DNA of 64,000 bases from Hymenobacter busanensis (GTDB lineage Bacteria; Bacteroidota; Bacteroidia; Cytophagales; Hymenobacteraceae). The notes beneath the pieces are model-generated. The model was not told the origin of the DNA. It was given only the letters and a program-made list of their open reading frames with translations, and ran no database searches. The translations under genes were made by a program, and so were the position numbers. The stretch is from the NCBI RefSeq assembly GCF_008727865.1, contig NZ_VTWU01000006.1, forward strand, positions 1 through 64,000, in the 5' to 3' direction. The stretch's first letter is position 1. The number at the start of each line of letters is the position of its first letter. This document shows, piece by piece, positions 1-6,961 of this stretch.

Positions 1-9
1 TACCGAACC
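1..9 (-). tRNA. tRNA 5' end, cut by window edge (probably tRNA-Asp)
   Basis: On the minus strand the window begins inside a tRNA. Its first nine bases, GGTTCGGTA, equal the first nine bases of the complete tRNA-Asp at 259-332. The flanking 46 bases upstream are also the same as those upstream of that gene. Only the acceptor-stem half is visible, so the anticodon cannot be read. Asp is an inference from the identical 5' end. Confidence 0.6.
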
Positions 10-47
10 AGGCTGCAATGGGCCGGGGCGTTTCCCCGATTGCGCTG

Positions 48-55
48 CAAAGGTA
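48..55 (-). promoter_or_regulatory. Bacteroidota -7 element for the edge tRNA
   Basis: TACCTTTG on the minus strand matches the Bacteroidota -7 consensus TAnnTTTG. A TTG lies 19 bases further upstream, as expected for the -33 element. The tRNA begins 38 bases downstream. Confidence 0.8.
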
Positions 56-225
56 CAGGCCGATTCGACAATTCCAACTGTTCCTTGCCTCTTATCACGT
101 AATTATTACCGCCGGCGGCGTAGGGCGTTGTGGTTGAACTGCCTAATGCGGGGAAATTTTCAACGTCCTTAACAGCCAAGTTAACCCGCGACGTTAAGCC
201 CCCCACTGCCTGACACTAAAAACGA

Positions 226-257
226 AAAAGCCCCTCAGAATGAACTGAGAGGCTTTT
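226..257 (-). terminator. Rho-independent terminator of tRNA-Asp
   Basis: On the minus strand an imperfect stem (AAAGCCTCTCAG pairing with CTGAGGGGCTTT) is followed by a T-rich stretch. It begins two bases after the tRNA 3' end. Confidence 0.85.
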
Positions 258-258
258 G

Positions 259-332
259 CGGTCCGGACGGGACTCGAACCCGCGACCTCCGCCGTGACAG
301 GGCGGCATTCTAACCAACTGAACTACCGAACC
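259..332 (-). tRNA. tRNA-Asp (GTC)
   Basis: The 74-base minus-strand sequence folds as a cloverleaf. The seven-pair acceptor stem is GGTTCGG with CCGGACC, the anticodon loop reads CTGTCAC (anticodon GTC), and the T arm carries GGTTCGAGTCC. The discriminator base is G, as usual for tRNA-Asp. CCA is not encoded. It has its own promoter (371-378) and terminator (226-257), so it is an independent unit repeated in tandem with the gene at the window edge. Confidence 0.97.
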
Positions 333-378
333 AGGCTGCAATGGGCCGGGGCGTTTCCCCGATTGCGCTGCAAAGGTA
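324..378. repeat. Direct repeat copy 2: tRNA-Asp 5' end plus promoter
   Basis: Identical over 55 bases to 1-55. Identity stops just upstream of the -7 element, so the two promoters have different -33 regions. Confidence 0.95.
371..378 (-). promoter_or_regulatory. -7 element of tRNA-Asp
   Basis: TACCTTTG (minus strand), followed by GCAGCGCAAT. The same string with one extra base follows the -7 element of the deaD gene at 43827-43834, which suggests a shared strong initial transcribed region. A TTG lies about 21 bases upstream. Confidence 0.8.
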
Positions 379-523
379 GGCCTGCTATTTCGCCTTCTGC
401 AAGCCCCTGCGCAATATTTTTCATTATTGGCGAGGCGTAGTGGCCTTTCTGGCTGATTTACAACCATAAAATTTTTCCTAGCCACCACCAAAAATTGACG
501 CGGCATGCTTGCGCCCGTTCGTG

Positions 524-531
524 TACCTTTG
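524..531 (+). promoter_or_regulatory. Probable accA -7 element
   Basis: TACCTTTG matches TAnnTTTG and lies 64 bases before the accA start codon. A clear -33 TTG at standard spacing is not seen; the closest ones give 12 or 26 bases. Confidence 0.6.
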
Positions 532-595
532 CCCTCCTTCATTTCCCACCGTTTAAGAACGACTGCGCGGCGGACGCGCTCCGTCCCGTTTGGCT

Positions 596-1543
596 ATGCT
601 GCTCGACTTCGAACAACCCATTGCCGCCCTCGAAGGCAAACTCCGCGAGATGCAGAAACTGGCGCAGGACAGCCAGGTTGATGTATCGGAAGCTGTTGAG
701 GCGCTGGAAACCAAGATCAAGGCCCTTAAAAAGGAAACCTACGCCAACCTTACCCGCTGGCAGCGCGTGCAACTCTCGCGCCACCCCGACCGCCCCTACA
801 CCCTCGACTACATCGAGGGCATGACCCAGAAGTTCGTGGAGCTGCACGGCGACCGGACCGTGGCCGACGACAAGGCCATGGTGGGCGGGTTTGCGGAGCT
901 GGACGGGCGCACGGTCATGTTTATCGGGCAGCAGAAAGGGCGCAACACCAAGCAGCGGCAGCTGCGCAACTTCGGCATGCCCAACCCCGAGGGCTACCGC
1001 AAAGCCTTGCGCCTGATGAAGCTGGCCGAGAAGTTCGGCAAGCCCATTGTGACGCTGATTGACACGCCGGGCGCGTTTCCCGGTCTGGAGGCCGAGGAGC
1101 GCGGGCAGGGCGAGGCCATTGCCCGCAACCTGCGCGAGATGTTCATGCTGAAGGTGCCGGTTATCTGCATCATCATTGGCGAGGGCGCTTCGGGTGGCGC
1201 CTTGGGCATTGCCATTGGCGACCGGGTGCTGATGCTGGAAAACACCTGGTATTCGGTGATTTCACCGGAATCCTGCTCCAGCATCCTGTGGCGTTCCTGG
1301 AACTACAAAGAGCAAGCCGCCGAAGCCCTTAAGCTCACGGCCACCGACATGCTCAAGGCTGGTCTGGTCGACGGCATCGTGAAGGAACCGCTCGGCGGCG
1401 CCCACACCGATCCGCAAAAAATGATTCTGGCGCTGAAAAAGACGCTGACCAAAACGCTCGACGAACTGGAAGCCCTGCCCGCCGACGAGCGGATTTCGCA
1501 GCGCATTGACAAGTTCGGCAAGATGGGCGTGGTGGTGGAATAG
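596..1543 (+). CDS. accA: Acetyl-CoA carboxylase carboxyltransferase subunit alpha
   Basis: Transfers the carboxyl group from carboxybiotin to acetyl-CoA, giving malonyl-CoA for fatty-acid synthesis; works in the cytoplasm as a complex with AccD. The 315-residue product has the usual length. It shows an N-terminal helical region (about 1-50), the block [17 protein letters not shown], the substrate-binding stretch DTPGAFPG, and the [10 protein letters not shown] oxyanion motif of the crotonase-fold core. The ATG at 596 is preferred over an in-frame TTG two codons earlier because family members begin MLLDFE. The gene stands alone and ends at a bidirectional hairpin. accD is not in the window, which is common in this phylum. 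Confidence 0.97.
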   Translation: MLLDFEQPIAALEGKLREMQKLAQDSQVDVSEAVEALETKIKALKKETYANLTRWQRVQLSRHPDRPYTLDYIEGMTQKFVELHGDRTVADDKAMVGGFAELDGRTVMFIGQQKGRNTKQRQLRNFGMPNPEGYRKALRLMKLAEKFGKPIVTLIDTPGAFPGLEAEERGQGEAIARNLREMFMLKVPVICIIIGEGASGGALGIAIGDRVLMLENTWYSVISPESCSSILWRSWNYKEQAAEALKLTATDMLKAGLVDGIVKEPLGGAHTDPQKMILALKKTLTKTLDELEALPADERISQRIDKFGKMGVVVE

Positions 1544-1566
1544 GCTGCCTGATCTTTCTACTGATA

Positions 1567-1601
1567 AAAAAGGGGCTGCAACATACGTTGCAGCCCCTTT
1601 T
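1567..1601. terminator. Bidirectional terminator between accA and ADP-ribosylglycohydrolase
   Basis: A perfect stem of about 15 pairs (AAAAGGGGCTGCAAC with its complement) has an ATAC loop. A-rich and T-rich flanks make it usable by both convergent genes. Confidence 0.9.
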
Positions 1602-1603
1602 CA

Positions 1604-2569
1604 CTAAGCAGCACAGGCCGCAGCCATTCGCCGCGCCAAGCCTTCGATGTCGGCGCGGCGGGCCAGGGCACCGAGCCACTCGGGTGGCATGGCTGCTTCG
1701 CCGTAGTAGAGCCCAGCCAAGCCTCCCGTAACGGCGCCGGTGGTGTCGGTATCGTCGCCGAGGTTGACGGCGGCCAGCACGGTCTCGGCGTAGGTGTCGT
1801 GCCGCAACAGGCACCACAGCGCGGCTTCCAGCGTGTGCAGAACGTACCCGCCACTGCGGATGTTTTGCCGGGGCAAATCAGCCACGTCTCCTTTCAGCAA
1901 GTAGTCGAATTGCGCAACTTCCTTTGTCGGAAGAGCTAATGCGGCAAGTTGTGCGGGCGCAGCGGCACAAAGTTGGGTGTAGGCTTGCGCCGGAGTGCGG
2001 CCATCAAGCAGATGACGGGCCATTTCGAGGTAGAGGAAACAGGCTATGGCCGAGCGCACATGCCAGTGAGTAACGGCCGAAGCGTCGAAAATGAGTTGAA
2101 AGCGACGGTCCAGCGGAAGGCCGGTTTGGTAAAAAGCCAGTGGCAGGATGCGCATCAACGAGCCGTTGCCGTTGCTGTACTCGTCGGTACCACCGGCTAG
2201 CGGCGTGCCTGCCGGATTGGCCTTGAAGCGGTGAAGAGCCTCACGGGTCGTAATGCCAATGTCAAACACGGCGCCGTGAGGCGTCCAGAACTGGTCGTAG
2301 TACCAGCGGCAGGAATTGTGCGCCAGTTTGCGCACCGAGTAGCCCTGAACAATGGTTTCGGCCAGGCAAAAGGTCAGCGAGGCGTCGTCGGACCACGTAC
2401 CGGGCGGTTGGTTGTGGGTGCCGTAACCCCGCATGGTGACGACGGGGTCGAGCTGGCGCCGGGCGCGGCTTTCGAACTCCACGGGCACGCCCAGGGCGTC
2501 GCCCACGGCCAACCCAAGCAGCCCAGCGCGGATTTGGGCTTCGGGGGTAGATGGCGGGGTATGGGTCAT
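1604..2569 (-). CDS. ADP-ribosylglycohydrolase family protein
   Basis: Predicted to remove ADP-ribose from modified protein, RNA/DNA ends or small molecules in the cytoplasm. The product is 321 residues. The family's metal-binding motifs are visible: GDALGVPVEF near residue 25, TWSDDASLTF near residue 60, and the C-terminal NLGDDTDTTGAVTGGLAGL. These hold the Asp pairs that bind two Mg2+ ions. The start is the ATG beginning MTHTPPS; twelve extra upstream in-frame residues are unlike the family. The substrate is unknown. The neighbouring accA is convergent and unrelated; clpP lies upstream on the same strand, ending at 2633-3331, with a gap of 63 bases and no obvious terminator. Confidence 0.9.
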   Translation of the reverse strand: MTHTPPSTPEAQIRAGLLGLAVGDALGVPVEFESRARRQLDPVVTMRGYGTHNQPPGTWSDDASLTFCLAETIVQGYSVRKLAHNSCRWYYDQFWTPHGAVFDIGITTREALHRFKANPAGTPLAGGTDEYSNGNGSLMRILPLAFYQTGLPLDRRFQLIFDASAVTHWHVRSAIACFLYLEMARHLLDGRTPAQAYTQLCAAAPAQLAALALPTKEVAQFDYLLKGDVADLPRQNIRSGGYVLHTLEAALWCLLRHDTYAETVLAAVNLGDDTDTTGAVTGGLAGLYYGEAAMPPEWLGALARRADIEGLARRMAAACAA

Positions 2570-2632
2570 GGGGTTAAGCAAGAATAGGTGGCGGCAAGCT
2601 AGCACCTCTCGCGGACTCCCATGACTGATTTG

Positions 2633-3331
2633 CTACTTGGCTTTCGGGTCCAGCACTTCGTCGATGAGCCCGTAGGCTTTGGCTTCGTCGGCGCGTAGCC
2701 AATAGTCGCGGTCGGAGTGCTGGTGAATTTCCTCGTAGGTTTTGCCGGTGTGCCGGGACAGGATTTCGTACAGTTCCTGGCGCAGCTTCAGGATTTCGCG
2801 GGCGGTAATTTCAATGTCGGCCGAGGCGCCCTGTACGCCGCCCGACGGCTGGTGCATCATGACGCGGGCGTGGGGCAGGGCCGAGCGCTTGTTTTCGGCG
2901 CCGCCGGCCAGCAGCACGGCGCCCATAGAGGCGGCCAGGCCGGTGCAGATGGTGGCCACGTCGGGCCCCACGTACTGCATCGTGTCGTAGATGCCCAGGC
3001 CGGCGTAGACCGAGCCGCCCGGCGAGTTGATGTACAAGAGGATGTCCTTCTTGGCGTCGGCCGACTCCAGAAAGAGCAGCTGGGCGTTGATGATATTCGC
3101 AATGTTGTCGTCGACGGCAGCACCCAGGAACACGATGCGGTCCATGATCAGGCGCGAGAAAACGTCGATTTCGGCGAAGCGCGTGGGGCGCTCCTCGATG
3201 ACCGAGCGCGTCATGCCCGTGACATAGTGGCTGGCCTGGCCGTCGATGTGGTGCAGGTACTGGTCGACACCCAGACCGCTAAGACCTTGGCCCTTCACGG
3301 CAAATTTGCGGAATTCCTGTTTGTTCAGCAT
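2633..3331 (-). CDS. clpP: ATP-dependent Clp protease proteolytic subunit
   Basis: Serine peptidase that forms the tetradecameric barrel of the Clp protease and degrades unfolded substrates delivered by ClpX or ClpA/C. The product is 232 residues. The catalytic triad is Ser135 (in GLAASMGAV), His160 (in MMHQPSGG) and Asp209 (in SDRDYWL). The INSPGGS block typical of ClpP precedes it. The start MLNKQEF was chosen because the 13 upstream in-frame residues are not conserved. About 30 residues precede the point where most ClpP proteins begin, an N-terminal extension seen in several Bacteroidota. clpX is not in the window. Confidence 0.95.
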   Translation of the reverse strand: MLNKQEFRKFAVKGQGLSGLGVDQYLHHIDGQASHYVTGMTRSVIEERPTRFAEIDVFSRLIMDRIVFLGAAVDDNIANIINAQLLFLESADAKKDILLYINSPGGSVYAGLGIYDTMQYVGPDVATICTGLAASMGAVLLAGGAENKRSALPHARVMMHQPSGGVQGASADIEITAREILKLRQELYEILSRHTGKTYEEIHQHSDRDYWLRADEAKAYGLIDEVLDPKAK

Positions 3332-3435
3332 GGCAAAAAGCAAGAAATAAGAGGTCAGAAAAACGGGCAAAGGCGTAGCATTCCGGGTGCTACAGGCGAC
3401 CCGGCAAGGCAGAAGAAACAGCTGGAATGATGCGC

Positions 3436-3729
3436 TTAGCTGCGGGAGCGGAAGCGCGGCCAGCGCAGCAGCACGGTGCGCAATCCGGCCGTGGCGGCCG
3501 TGAACCAGCCCGTGCGCCGCGGGCCGTAGAGGCGGGTATGGATGCGGCTTAGCTCGCGGCGCAGCTGCAGGCGTCCGGCCTCGTGCAGGGCTTGGTACAG
3601 GCGCAATTGCTCGTGCGCGTCGTCGGCCAACGTGGGGTCGAGCCGGAGTTGGCGCTGCCAGTCGGTGGCGGCGCTGGTGCTGAGCAGGTATTGCTCGATG
3701 CGGTGCAGGCGTTCGAGTTCGGGGCGCAT
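3436..3729 (-). CDS. Small protein coupled to an ECF sigma factor (possible anti-sigma or accessory)
   Basis: A 97-residue, Arg- and Leu-rich product of unknown function. It begins four bases after the stop codon of the sigma-factor gene, so the two are translationally coupled. Residues 1-65 look helical and charged, as in cytoplasmic anti-sigma domains. A modestly hydrophobic stretch lies near residues 78-90. No zinc-binding HxxxCxxC is present, so it is not a classical ZAS anti-sigma factor. The role as sigma partner is inferred only from position. Confidence 0.6.
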   Translation of the reverse strand: MRPELERLHRIEQYLLSTSAATDWQRQLRLDPTLADDAHEQLRLYQALHEAGRLQLRRELSRIHTRLYGPRRTGWFTAATAGLRTVLLRWPRFRSRS

Positions 3730-3733
3730 CAGT

Positions 3734-4351
3734 TCAGCGGTTTTCGTTAGGGAACCACGCCGCCCGCACCGCCCGGCGAAGGCGCTCCAGGCACTTGAAT
3801 TTCTGCACCGTGGCCGAGCGTATACCGGCGTAGGCGTGCTCCGCGGCAATCTGCTCCAAGGGTTGCTGGAAGTAATAGAAGGCGAGCAGGACGCTACGGC
3901 ATTTCGCGCCCAACCGCTCCACAAACTCCAGTACCGGCGGGCTTTCCCTGGGCTCCGGCGCGTCGGCTTCGGCTACCACGCGCGCGGCGTCCTCGGCAGT
4001 GAGTTCGGTTTGGGGCTGCCTGCGGCGGCGCTCTACCTCGCGCTGCCACAGGTTGCGGCACACGCCCACCAAGTAGGTGCTGGGCGCAGCGGTCAGGTGG
4101 AGGGTGCCGCGCACGGTCTTCTCGTAGAATACCACCAGCGCATCGTGAAAAACGTCCTGGGCATCCTGCTCGGAGCCACCGTGGCGCTGCACATGACGGC
4201 GCACCATGGGAAAGGTACGCTGGTAAAGTTGGGTCAGGGTTTGCTCTCGGTTGGTCAGCAAGGCCTGGCGCAGGTTGGCGGCCGACGGCGCTATGGGCTG
4301 GACCGGTAGAGGTAGTTCGAGGAGTTTCAGGGGAGCCGACATGGTACTCAT
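3734..4351 (-). CDS. ECF-type RNA polymerase sigma factor
   Basis: Directs RNA polymerase to a specific promoter set. The 205-residue product has a region-2 domain (about 28-105) with the characteristic stretch DAQDVFHDALVVFYEK and a downstream VGVCRNLWQ. It also has a region-4 domain (about 145-200) with LLAFYYFQQPLEQIAAEHAY, a helix-turn-helix for -35 recognition. An acidic linker separates them. A second Met four codons in is an alternative start. The gene is followed without a gap by a small partner gene. Its regulon cannot be read from the window. Confidence 0.88.
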   Translation of the reverse strand: MSTMSAPLKLLELPLPVQPIAPSAANLRQALLTNREQTLTQLYQRTFPMVRRHVQRHGGSEQDAQDVFHDALVVFYEKTVRGTLHLTAAPSTYLVGVCRNLWQREVERRRRQPQTELTAEDAARVVAEADAPEPRESPPVLEFVERLGAKCRSVLLAFYYFQQPLEQIAAEHAYAGIRSATVQKFKCLERLRRAVRAAWFPNENR

Positions 4352-4617
4352 TAATCCGCTTTGGCCGCAACTATCACCCGGGCAGCCGAGAAATTACCGT
4401 CCATCAGGAGTAAACACCCGACGCGGCATTTGCACTTCAGCTGCGTAGTGCATTCACACGTTTTACTTGTATACCAGAGCCCCTATTCTTTATAAAATAT
4501 CATTGCGTTTTCTGGGAAGTTTGGCATAATGCTAAGAATTTACACCAACACTGTGAAAAAAGGCAATTTATGGCCCGGCGCTTGAGTTAATAGGACCAGA
4601 CCAAACTTGCTATTGCC
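4352..4617. other. AT-rich intergenic region
   Basis: It separates the divergent sigma-factor gene and a small secreted-protein gene, so both promoters should lie here. A stretch near 4480-4560 is notably AT-rich. I see no clear TAnnTTTG element, tRNA or repeat in it. Confidence 0.5.
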
Positions 4618-4839
4618 ATGTTCCGCACCCTTTTGCTCGTTTGCGCCCTCTTGATTTTGGGCGGCTCCACTCCTACGCTGGCGGCCCGCCCCAGTGCCTA
4701 CGCCAAGGCCAAAATGAAAGGCCGCATGTTCACGCACCGTCCCGTTTACAAGAGCTACAAAAGCGTCAGCCGCCACCGCCGCAGCCGGGTGGGCAAACTC
4801 ATTCACCCGCGCATCGCGCCGCGCACGGCCCGTTTCTAG
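4618..4839 (+). CDS. Small secreted, strongly basic protein
   Basis: The 73-residue product has an N-terminal signal peptide: a hydrophobic core LLLVCALLILGG and a likely cut after TLAA near residue 22. The mature part of about 50 residues is very rich in Lys, Arg and His, has almost no acidic residues, and contains VYKSYKSVSRHRRSR. It has its own terminator and an AT-rich upstream region. No known domain is recognised. It could bind nucleic acid, lipopolysaccharide or the cell wall, or be an antimicrobial-like peptide; these are guesses. Confidence 0.7.
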   Translation: MFRTLLLVCALLILGGSTPTLAARPSAYAKAKMKGRMFTHRPVYKSYKSVSRHRRSRVGKLIHPRIAPRTARF

Positions 4840-4866
4840 CGGCACGCTGCCACCGACTTTCCCCGG

Positions 4867-4900
4867 CCCGACTGCTCGCCTGCAGTCGGGTTGTTTTTTT
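4867..4900 (+). terminator. Rho-independent terminator of the small secreted protein gene
   Basis: Stem CCCGACTG/CAGTCGGG with an eight-base loop, followed by TTGTTTTTTT. It overlaps the last two bases of the convergent nucleotidyltransferase gene. Confidence 0.92.
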
Positions 4901-5978
4901 ATGCTGTTAGCCCTGTATAGAAAGCCCGCCGGGTTTCTACCAGCAGCGCCTCCACGGCGCCGCGGTCGGGCTCGTCGGGCAAATGGGATGCGCCAAATGC
5001 AGCATCGACCCGCGCTACCAGTTCCTCGGCCTGCGCCACGAGGGCTTCGTACTCGAACTCGCCGCGGCGGATTTGCAGCAGGAAGTCGGGGTTGGGACGG
5101 CGCACGCGCAGCTCGCCGTGAGTAGCAACTTCCTCCGCCATCTGCAGCAGCCGGAACACGTGCAGCATGTTTTTGGCGTCGTAGTTCTTGCCGTGCTGCA
5201 CAGTGTTCTGGTACCGCTCGGCGTTGCGCTTGGCTACCCAATCCCAGTATTCGCGGAACACGCGGCAGGAGGTGCTATACCCGTTGCGGTTGAACGACAG
5301 ATACGCCACCGGCTCCTCTCCTTTCGGCACGGCCGACAGCTGCACGTCCTGGGACGTTTCCGGGTCGCGCACAAGGCCACGGTAACCGAGTTGCCCATCG
5401 GCCGAACGATCTACGAACAAGGCGTACAGGTCCGTGAGGTGCGGCACGTTGGCTAGGCCGCAGTGGGCGGCGGTCAGGCCTTGGCGGGCCAGCCACTGGG
5501 TGGCCGGCACCGAGCCGGCGCCCTGCGTGATGTAGCAGAAATCGAGCACCGACTTACGGGCCGGCGGCTCCGGGTTGTTGATTTTCTTGTTGAGCCCCTT
5601 GGCCTTTTTGATTTGGGCCACGGCATAGTCGGCAAAGGTTTGGCGGCAGAGCTTGGAGAGGAACAGCTCGGGCCGAAACGCGGCGAACAGCGGGTGCTGT
5701 TGCACCACGCAGTCGGCGGGCGAGGCCAGCAGCTCCAGCACGTTGGGGTTGTTTTTCAGGGCCAGCTCCACGAAACGGCGCAGCTCGTAGAACACTTCGT
5801 CGTTGGAGGCGTTGGCTACCTGCGGCACGTAATCGAGGCCCAAGAACTGCGGTTCGGGCAGTACAAATACTCCTTTCAGGTCGGTATCAGAGTGCGCGAG
5901 GTTGGTGCCGTAGGCGCGGCTGCCGCTCACGGCTTCGAACAAAATCAACGGCTGGCGGCGCAGGTCATCAATGGTCAT
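4899..5978 (-). CDS. Predicted nucleotidyltransferase, DNA polymerase beta superfamily (RlaP/COG3541-like), copy 1
   Basis: The 359-residue product carries the polymerase-beta nucleotidyltransferase signature near its N-terminus: GSRAYGTNLAHSDTDLKG, with Gly19-Ser20 and the metal-binding pair Asp31/Asp33. The rest resembles the COG3541 family, which comparative-genomic work calls RNA-ligase-associated polymerase-beta (RlaP) because it occurs with RNA ligases. The likely reaction is nucleotidyl transfer to an RNA end or a protein; the substrate is unknown. Start MTIDDLRR was preferred to an upstream in-frame Met. It lies 35 bases after a second, divergent nucleotidyltransferase and downstream of pnkp on the same strand, which supports a role in RNA repair. 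Confidence 0.82.
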   Translation of the reverse strand: MTIDDLRRQPLILFEAVSGSRAYGTNLAHSDTDLKGVFVLPEPQFLGLDYVPQVANASNDEVFYELRRFVELALKNNPNVLELLASPADCVVQQHPLFAAFRPELFLSKLCRQTFADYAVAQIKKAKGLNKKINNPEPPARKSVLDFCYITQGAGSVPATQWLARQGLTAAHCGLANVPHLTDLYALFVDRSADGQLGYRGLVRDPETSQDVQLSAVPKGEEPVAYLSFNRNGYSTSCRVFREYWDWVAKRNAERYQNTVQHGKNYDAKNMLHVFRLLQMAEEVATHGELRVRRPNPDFLLQIRRGEFEYEALVAQAEELVARVDAAFGASHLPDEPDRGAVEALLVETRRAFYTGLTA

Positions 5979-6013
5979 GGGCGTAACGGCTCGTGGAGTG
6001 CAATGGCCGCGGC

Positions 6014-6775
6014 TCAAGCTACGCCTAACAGTCGGCGAAACAGCGCCGACAGGGCGGGCGTGGGGTCGTGACGACGCGGCGTGGGTAACGTCGTGCGGGC
6101 GTGCTGATTGGCCGCGTACTCGGCCTCGATAAACGCCACCAGGAGTTCGGGGCGAGGCACGGTCGTCTTCTCATTGGCCGAGGCTTTGCACTGCAGCAGC
6201 GCGTCGACGTGCGGCTGCAACGCCGCGGGCAGCAGCACCCGCAACGGCGCAAACGCCATCGGGGGCAGCGTTTGCCGTTCCCGAATCCAGCGGGCGGCAA
6301 GGGCCGAACGCAGGGCGTAGAACAGGCGCTTCAGCCGGACTTCTTCGGGCAGTAAATCTTCCTCAACCCCGCGCCGCACCAAGCCTTGATAGTGGTGAAG
6401 AACCGCCAACGGATTGAAGCACTCCGGCAACTGTGGCTGCACAACTGCGCGAAAGTCCGCCGCCTCGTGGTACACGATGGGCGACTGCAGCCACTCCAGC
6501 AGAGCGGCATTAGAGCCGCGCAGCAGCCGCAGCGTTTTGCGCAGTTCCCAGCCGCTCAAGTCCAGTTCGTCGTCGATAGGAAATACCAGCGTGTCGCGGC
6601 TTTCATCGAGGGCAAGGTACCACTGTGGCGGGTGGCAATACACAAAACGCACGTCGTAGTCGCTGTCGGGCGAAGGAAAGCCCCAGGCCCGGCTGCCCGC
6701 CTCGCAGGCGTACAAAATGCGAATACCGTGGCTGGCTTCGAGGCGAGTGAGGGCGGCGTGAATACGGGCGTGCAT
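6014..6775 (-). CDS. Predicted nucleotidyltransferase, DNA polymerase beta superfamily, copy 2
   Basis: A 253-residue product with the signature GSRAWGFPSPDSDYDVRF (Gly27-Ser28, metal ligands Asp39 and Asp41). The following YCHPPQWYLAL and the ELRKTLRLL region are typical of the shorter COG3541-like proteins. It is clearly homologous to the neighbouring copy only in the catalytic core, so the pair are distinct subfamilies rather than a recent duplication. Start MHARIHAAL is chosen because the upstream 15 residues are non-conserved. It is followed after 35 bases by copy 1, probably in one transcript. Likely function is nucleotidyl transfer linked to RNA repair; the acceptor is unknown. Confidence 0.82.
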   Translation of the reverse strand: MHARIHAALTRLEASHGIRILYACEAGSRAWGFPSPDSDYDVRFVYCHPPQWYLALDESRDTLVFPIDDELDLSGWELRKTLRLLRGSNAALLEWLQSPIVYHEAADFRAVVQPQLPECFNPLAVLHHYQGLVRRGVEEDLLPEEVRLKRLFYALRSALAARWIRERQTLPPMAFAPLRVLLPAALQPHVDALLQCKASANEKTTVPRPELLVAFIEAEYAANQHARTTLPTPRRHDPTPALSALFRRLLGVA

Positions 6776-6961
6776 AAGGCAAACGAAACGCGCGGCAGCC
6801 CAATTGAACCGCCACGGCAATGAAAGTAGAGCAGCTTGCTACAGCAGGGGTTGAACCGTCCGTTTTTCTTTTCCGCACCCCTCTCGTGAATAGAGCGCAC
6901 GCGCAGCCAGAAACAGGCGGCTTCAGCAGACGAGGGCAGTACATAGCAGGTTGTCTTAGCT

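Larger units (their letters stand above)
1..55. repeat. Direct repeat copy 1: tRNA 5' end plus promoter
   Basis: A 55-base block identical to 324-378. It spans the tRNA 5' end, a GC-rich 5' leader and the -7 promoter element. The repeat starts at the window edge, so it may be longer. It shows a tandem duplication of a tRNA transcription unit. Confidence 0.95.
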
